Origin: Sedimentitalea sp039941015
GTDB lineage: Bacteria > Pseudomonadota > Alphaproteobacteria > Rhodobacterales > Rhodobacteraceae
Length of the DNA: 64,000 bases
NCBI RefSeq assembly: GCF_039941015.1
Contig: NZ_JBDVFI010000003.1
Strand: one strand, 5' to 3'
Made by a program: the position numbers and the translations under genes. The notes beneath the pieces were generated by a model, which saw only the letters and a list, made by a program, of their open reading frames with translations, was not told the origin of the DNA and did not search any database. Positions within the stretch are counted from its first letter, which is position 1. Each line of letters opens with the position of its first letter. Below are positions 60,540 through 64,000 of this stretch, piece by piece.

Positions 60540-61604
60540 ATGACCTCACCCAAAATCCGCGTCAAGAACCTCTATAAGATCTTTGGCCCCCACCCGCAGC
60601 GCGTGTTGCCAGCCGTTCGCGATCAGGGCATCGGAAAGACCGAACTGTTGGAAAACCATCGTCATGTCCTTGGGCTTCAGGATATCAGCATCGACATGCA
60701 AGCCGGAGAGATTTCGGTGATCATGGGCCTGTCAGGGTCGGGCAAGTCCACCCTGATCCGGCATCTAAACCGACTTATCGAACCCACCGCCGGCGAGATC
60801 CTGATGGATGGCGAAGACGTCATGCAGCTTGGCGAACAAAGCCTGCGCCGCTTGCGCCGCAAATCCATGTCGATGGTGTTTCAGAAATTTGCCTTGCTGC
60901 CGCATAACACAGTGCTGGAAAATGCGGCTATGGCACCGCGCATTCGCGGGGATGCACGCGAGGTTCGCGAAGCAGAGGCGCGCAAGTGGCTCGACCGCGT
61001 GGGCCTGTCCGGGTTCGAGGATCGTTATCCCCGACAGCTTTCGGGCGGCATGCAGCAACGCGTGGGCATCGCCCGTGCCCTGACCGCTGACACCGATATC
61101 ATGTTGCTGGACGAGGCCTTTTCCGCTCTTGATCCGTTGATCCGCACCGACATGCAGGATCTGTTGCTCGAACTGCAGACTGAATTGCACAAGACAATCA
61201 TCTTCATCACCCACGATCTGGACGAGGCGCTCAAGCTGGCGGATCATCTGGTCATCCTTAAGGACGGCGCTGTTGTGCAACAGGGCGCCCCGCAGCAGAT
61301 CGTGATGCAGCCGGCCGATCCCTATATTGAAGCCTTCGTGGGCGACATCAACCGCGCCCGCGTGCTGCGCGCCGGAACCATCGCGACCGAAGGTAACCCG
61401 GACGGGGTGGTGGTCGGGCAAGTTGATTGGCAGGATACGCTTGAGACGGTCATCCGGGTTGCCAAGGGCAGGACTGACGCCACTGTCATGGTCGTCAGGG
61501 ACGGGCAGCCTGCCGGAAAAATCGAGACGTGCGAACTCTTGTCCGCATTGATTCCATACGGGTCTGTGGAAAGCGGTCCACCAGAAACCACGGCAGGTCG
61601 TTAG
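60540..61604 (+). CDS. proV: Glycine betaine/proline-type ABC transporter ATPase (ProV-like)
   Basis: A 354-residue ATPase. Walker A is GLSGSGKST, the Q-loop MVFQKFALLPHNTVLEN, the signature LSGGMQQRVGIARAL and Walker B IMLLDEAFSALDPLIR, with an H-loop of FITHDLDEAL. The C-terminal tail after residue ~275 is shorter than in ProV/OpuA proteins with two full CBS domains, so osmosensing through CBS domains may be reduced. That suits a catabolic, substrate-induced importer rather than an osmotic one. It is the last gene of the operon. Confidence 0.92.
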   Translation: MTSPKIRVKNLYKIFGPHPQRVLPAVRDQGIGKTELLENHRHVLGLQDISIDMQAGEISVIMGLSGSGKSTLIRHLNRLIEPTAGEILMDGEDVMQLGEQSLRRLRRKSMSMVFQKFALLPHNTVLENAAMAPRIRGDAREVREAEARKWLDRVGLSGFEDRYPRQLSGGMQQRVGIARALTADTDIMLLDEAFSALDPLIRTDMQDLLLELQTELHKTIIFITHDLDEALKLADHLVILKDGAVVQQGAPQQIVMQPADPYIEAFVGDINRARVLRAGTIATEGNPDGVVVGQVDWQDTLETVIRVAKGRTDATVMVVRDGQPAGKIETCELLSALIPYGSVESGPPETTAGR

Positions 61605-61628
61605 CAACAGTGCCGATGCGGCCTCGGG

Positions 61629-61760
61629 GTGCAGGGTTTATTGGTCGCGCTGGCGATTGTGACGGCCCCGATGTTCTCGCCCGCGCTTTCGATTGTCTTG
61701 CTGATACGCCTATTAGGAACCATCGGCTCTGACGTCAGGCAATGTCATTACATTTTTTGA
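61629..61760 (+). other. Possible small hydrophobic ORF (43 codons)
   Basis: From a GTG at 61629 the frame reads a strongly hydrophobic stretch (GLLVALAIVTAPMFSPALSI, then VLLIRLLG) to a TGA at 61758. It could be a one-helix peptide or the tail of a lost membrane-protein gene. It has no clear ribosome-binding site and I recognise no family. Confidence 0.2.
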
Positions 61761-61863
61761 ACTGTCCAACACTGGCTATGCCGGATTTCCTCTCGCATCC
61801 ATCCAAGAGCTTTGCTAAGCAGCGCCGTACTGCACGACACCAACTGCGTTGTTGTGCAGACGT

Positions 61864-61948
61864 GCGGGTGTGGCGGAATTGGTAGACGCACCAGATTTAG
61901 GTTCTGGCGCCGTAAGGCGTGGGGGTTCAAGTCCCTTCACCCGCACCA
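61864..61948 (+). tRNA. tRNA-Leu (anticodon TAG)
   Basis: An 85-base class II tRNA. The acceptor stem GCGGGTG pairs with CACCCGC, followed by discriminator A and an encoded CCA. The anticodon stem CCAGA/TCTGG encloses loop TTTAGGT with anticodon TAG. A variable arm (GGCGCCGTAAGGCGT region) and the T loop GTTCAAGTC follow. It reads codon CUA (and probably the other CUN). A cut-down integrase gene starts 95 bases downstream in the same direction, so it probably serves as an island insertion site. Confidence 0.96.
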
Positions 61949-62042
61949 CCGACACACCTTGATCACCCATATATCTTTAGCTATCAGGGGTTTGCGCCTG
62001 TGTTCCGAGACACTTTCCAGGACACATACGGGACAAATCGAA

Positions 62043-62522
62043 ATGGTAATGATCGTGAAGTTGAAGCACGTTGATGAACTGGCAGGGGGTCGCAAGCGCT
62101 TCCGGAGGCGTTGGCCCAAGGATGTGGGCAAGGCTCTGGGTGAGTCGTTCATGCAGAAGCCTATGAAAGCCCGTGAGGGGGCCGCTCTGGTCTCCGAGCA
62201 TGCTGCCTTTATGAACATTTTTAAGGCCACCGTAGAGGCTTACAGGCGCTCTGACGAAGAACGTGCAAGAATGTCTCCAAGGCAACTCTGGAAGGAAGCC
62301 GAAGCGGAAGCTGAGCGGCTGACCTCAGACATCGTAGGAGACGTCGAAGCAGCAAAGGACGCCTTGGCCGAGGAGGCTCAGTGCAACGAAGACCCGCTGC
62401 TATATCGTGCGATCAAGACCCCAGAGGCAGAGACGCCCAAGCCCACCTTGGCGGACGCCTTCACGCCCCGCGCAGCCAACAGATCCTCGACGTCAGCGGT
62501 GCTCAATGCAAAGCGATGGTAA
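62043..62522 (+). pseudogene. Tyrosine-type integrase, N-terminal part only
   Basis: The frame starts with VKLKHVDELAGGRKRFRRRW, then PKDVGKALGESFMQ, the N-terminal wording of tyrosine integrases found next to tRNA genes in Rhodobacteraceae. It continues through an acidic helical region (YRRSDEERARMSPRQLWKE). After about residue 135 (near 62450) the sequence switches to the reverse complement of an IS6-type transposase, giving a foreign tail ending at 62522. The core-binding and catalytic domains (Arg...His-x-x-Arg...Tyr) are missing. It is inactive. Its place directly behind tRNA-Leu marks an old island. Confidence 0.72.
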
Positions 62523-62578
62523 GCCCAAACCGCGTAGGCAATGATCTCACGAGGAAAGCGAAAACCCTTCAGGCGTGG
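62455..62578 (-). pseudogene. IS6-type transposase N-terminal fragment
   Basis: The minus strand from ATG 62578 encodes about 41 residues, MPRLKGFRFPREIIAYAVWA and YHRFALSTADVEDLLAARG. This is the conserved N-terminus of IS6-class transposases in alphaproteobacteria. The similarity stops near 62455, where the integrase sequence begins on the other strand. The catalytic DDE domain is absent. The junction shows a deletion that joined an IS6 element to the integrase gene. Confidence 0.72.
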
Positions 62579-62617
62579 CATGATCGTTGGGAAGTTCATT
62601 AGCGCGACCTAGCTGGA

Positions 62618-63265
62618 TCACTCAACCTTAGCAACTTGGCAATAGCCGCCCACCAGGGACCAGAACCCGTATTTGCGGCCATGTTTCTGCCGAAGCGCTG
62701 CGATAAAACCCTCATGCGTCAGGAGTGCACCATAGTCGGTGATCGCCGGTTCGGACGCCTGGCATTCGGCCAGATGGCGCGCGGCATGGCGGTAGCGCGT
62801 GGATTTCGCACCCTTCAGCGTGTCCTCGACCATCGCGCGGCGCAGCAGCGTCGCGGCCAGCGGGTGGCGCGCGTCCAGCGCCTCCGCGGCGTGGCTCAGC
62901 GTGGTGTAGTTATCACCGTCCAGCTCATCGGAGCGTGCCAGCACGACCTGTGCGGCCCGATCAAGCGCAGGCCAGTCGACCAGGAAGCTGATCGCCGCGC
63001 CAAGGCGAGGATCGGTTTCGACAGCATCGAGCGCTTGTTCCTCGGCCTCGATATCGTCAAAATCCGGCAACAGTTTGAGGTATTCGCGCAGGGCGCGCGC
63101 GTTCAAACCCTGCTCGAACGTGGACCAGAGATGCACCTTCAGATCGTCCAGCTTGCCCAGACGATTGAGGCAGTCTTCATAAACCTCATCAAGATTGGAA
63201 TGGAAACTCCGGAAGGGGGTATCCATCACCTCCGACCGCCAAGGCCGCGCGGGTGAACGCATCAT
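62618..63265 (-). CDS. DUF6880-like protein, probably 5'-truncated
   Basis: A 215-residue frame whose C-terminal half resembles the DUF6880 family (YRHAARHLAECQASEPAI; LRQKHGRKYGFWSLVGG). The family is usually longer, roughly 400 residues, so this appears to be the C-terminal portion. No good ribosome-binding site exists for ATG 63265, while GGAGG sits only two bases from an internal ATG at 63226. Function is unknown; the sequence suggests helical repeats. It lies in the mobile-element junction and is likely a remnant. Confidence 0.55.
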   Translation of the reverse strand: MMRSPARPWRSEVMDTPFRSFHSNLDEVYEDCLNRLGKLDDLKVHLWSTFEQGLNARALREYLKLLPDFDDIEAEEQALDAVETDPRLGAAISFLVDWPALDRAAQVVLARSDELDGDNYTTLSHAAEALDARHPLAATLLRRAMVEDTLKGAKSTRYRHAARHLAECQASEPAITDYGALLTHEGFIAALRQKHGRKYGFWSLVGGYCQVAKVE

Positions 63266-63419
63266 AAGGATAGAAACTCAATAATTGATCGTCAGCATCG
63301 TCAGTACTGTCTCCCTAGCCATGACTGCGTGCCATTCACTGCAATGGTTCTTAGCGCGTCTGTTTTGGCCCCGAGCGTAGCGCCGTTGTAGCACCAAGCG
63401 GAAACGCCGGAACGCGCAC

Positions 63420-63437
63420 AGCGCCCCTTGGGGCGCT
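63420..63437. terminator. Terminator-like palindrome beside the tRNA-fMet fragment
   Basis: AGCGCCCC-TT-GGGGCGCT, an exact palindrome able to form a 7-8 bp GC-rich stem. It lies 27 bases beyond the 3' end of the tRNA-fMet fragment on the minus strand and so may be the original tRNA terminator. No long T tract follows. Confidence 0.5.
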
Positions 63438-63463
63438 AGCGTGTTGATATGTTGTGATGATTT

Positions 63464-63510
63464 TGGTTGCGGGAGTAGGATTTGAACCTACGACCTTCAG
63501 GTTATGAGCC
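63464..63510 (-). repeat. 3' fragment of initiator tRNA-fMet (integration attachment-site scar)
   Basis: Read on the minus strand, these 47 bases run from the middle of the anticodon stem through the 3' end of a typical alphaproteobacterial initiator tRNA: GGCTCATAACCTGAAGG, then TCGTAGGTTCAAATCCTAC, then TCCCGCAACCA with CCA included. The 5' half of the tRNA is absent; the bases before GGCTCATAA do not pair as a tRNA. This is the classic footprint left where a tRNA-targeting integrative element duplicates the 3' end of its target gene. Confidence 0.82.
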
Positions 63511-63873
63511 GATAAATCAGCGATTCCAAAAAGTTATAGATTTCAAGTACTTAGGAGATAAGCCTTTGTTTTCACGCGTTTTCCATTCCGACACCCACCG
63601 ACATTGCCCCGCTTTCACCGGCCCAAACCGCGCCAAATCGGCGTACGTGCGTTGACATGGCGTTGACATGAATGGTGTAGACAAGTTCGATCGTCGATCG
63701 CGCTAGTGTTCTCCACATGACATTAGATACCTGCTTGAAAACGATGCATCGTACACGAGTTCAGCATGCCTGCGTGAACCTGTCAGATAACGGCAGAGAG
63801 CCCGCTGAGTCCAAGGGCACACGGTTCTGATGCTGCAGGTGCGGTCGGCAGGTCTCAGCCCTAGGGTCAGGAC
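63511..63873. other. Non-coding stretch next to the attachment scar
   Basis: About 360 bases with no convincing gene. It contains the tandem repeat at 63649-63670 and, at its right end, the terminal region of an IS5-type element (CTAGGGTCAGGACTC near 63861-63875). It is probably the terminal control region of the element inserted at the tRNA-fMet site, later hit by an IS. Confidence 0.4.
63649..63670. repeat. Tandem 11-bp direct repeat
   Basis: GCGTTGACATG occurs twice back to back without any mismatch, about 140 bases from the tRNA-fMet scar. Exact short direct repeats near an attachment site can be arm-binding sites for an integrase or excisionase. Confidence 0.5.
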
Positions 63874-64000
63874 TCATAGCCAATAGATGACGGTTGCCGC
63901 TAGCGCGATTGCGGAGAGGAAGACCTTCGGGCACCTGTCGTATCGGGTCGCGACCCGTCTCCAATCTTTCAACCTGCCGAACATGATCTCGATGCGATTG
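63874..64000 (-). CDS. IS5-type transposase, C-terminal end (runs off the window)
   Basis: The minus strand reads from the window edge as NRIEIMFGRLKDWRRVATRY, then DRCPKVFLSAIALAAT, VIYWL and a TGA at 63874-63876. This is the conserved C-terminus of IS5-class (IS427-like) transposases, including the catalytic Glu in NRIEIMFGRL. The first part of the gene lies outside the window. It differs in sequence from the IS5-type relic at 46690-47428, so it is a separate element. Confidence 0.8.
   Translation of the reverse strand, partial: NRIEIMFGRLKDWRRVATRYDRCPKVFLSAIALAATVIYWL

Noticed and set aside
61950..62042. Second tRNA next to tRNA-Leu
   Set aside because: No acceptor or anticodon stems can be formed after the CCA of tRNA-Leu.
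1..64000. CRISPR arrays
   Set aside because: No series of regularly spaced repeats was seen, and no Cas-like protein is encoded.

Overview
The window reads as a GC-rich chromosome segment of an alphaproteobacterium, most likely a marine Rhodobacteraceae (Roseobacter-group) member. This rests on protein resemblance judged by eye: Roseobacter-style tricarboxylate, sulfonate and betaine gene sets, the fused NADPH-type reductive dehalogenase, and the initiator-tRNA and IS sequences. No database search was possible.

Layout. (1) 1-13.6 kb is a tricarboxylic-acid uptake and oxidation region. It holds a LysR regulator, gntR-tcuA-tcuB, a divergent AbrB-family membrane protein, a D-2-hydroxyacid dehydrogenase, and the run tctC-tctAB(fused)-prpF-usp divergent from the two-component system tctD-tctE. 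Two nearly identical 20-bp palindromes, one at the gntR promoter and one at the dehydrogenase promoter, suggest a small GntR regulon. (2) 13.6-30.6 kb is a complete insecticidal-type Tc (ABC) toxin locus made of only two giant genes: a TcB-TcC fusion (2440 aa) followed by TcA (3194 aa). TcA carries an added N-terminal peptidoglycan-binding domain and an Ig/transthyretin-like domain. The variable C-terminus of the TcC part is not a toxin I recognise. It is acidic and lacks Lys and Cys. This is the most striking system here. (3) 30.9-33.7 kb is a crotonase / MmgE-PrpD gene set with clear decay: a crotonase with an internal deletion and the last ~65 codons of an acyl-CoA synthetase.

(4) 33.7-45.1 kb holds a peptide-type ABC transporter (permease and ATPase fused in one gene) with its GntR regulator. 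Divergent from it are a DUF1028 protein, a metal-dependent amidase (hydantoinase/carbamoylase family) and a 1058-aa self-sufficient reductive dehalogenase. The context suggests import, amide hydrolysis and reductive dehalogenation of an organohalide conjugate. (5) 45.1-48.0 kb holds an ArsR regulator with a clear operator, an ArsP-like permease, a degenerate IS5-type transposase and unassigned debris. (6) 48.0-61.6 kb is a betaine/amine/sulfonate region: a six-gene minus-strand run (DMGDH-like dehydrogenase, GlxA-type regulator, CuyA-like sulfo-lyase, DegT-family aminotransferase, Asp/Glu racemase, HisD/HpsN-like dehydrogenase), a divergent non-pyrrolysine MttB-family methyltransferase, a LysR regulator, and a ProX-ProW-ProV transporter. 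Together they could import and demethylate a quaternary amine and process the resulting amino or sulfo-amino acid.

(7) 61.8-64.0 kb is a mobile-element junction: an intact tRNA-Leu(UAG), an integrase gene cut off by an IS6-type fragment, a DUF6880 piece, the 3' 47 bp of an initiator tRNA-fMet (attachment-site scar), a tandem 11-bp repeat and the end of an IS5-type transposase running off the window. No CRISPR array, rRNA or riboswitch was seen.
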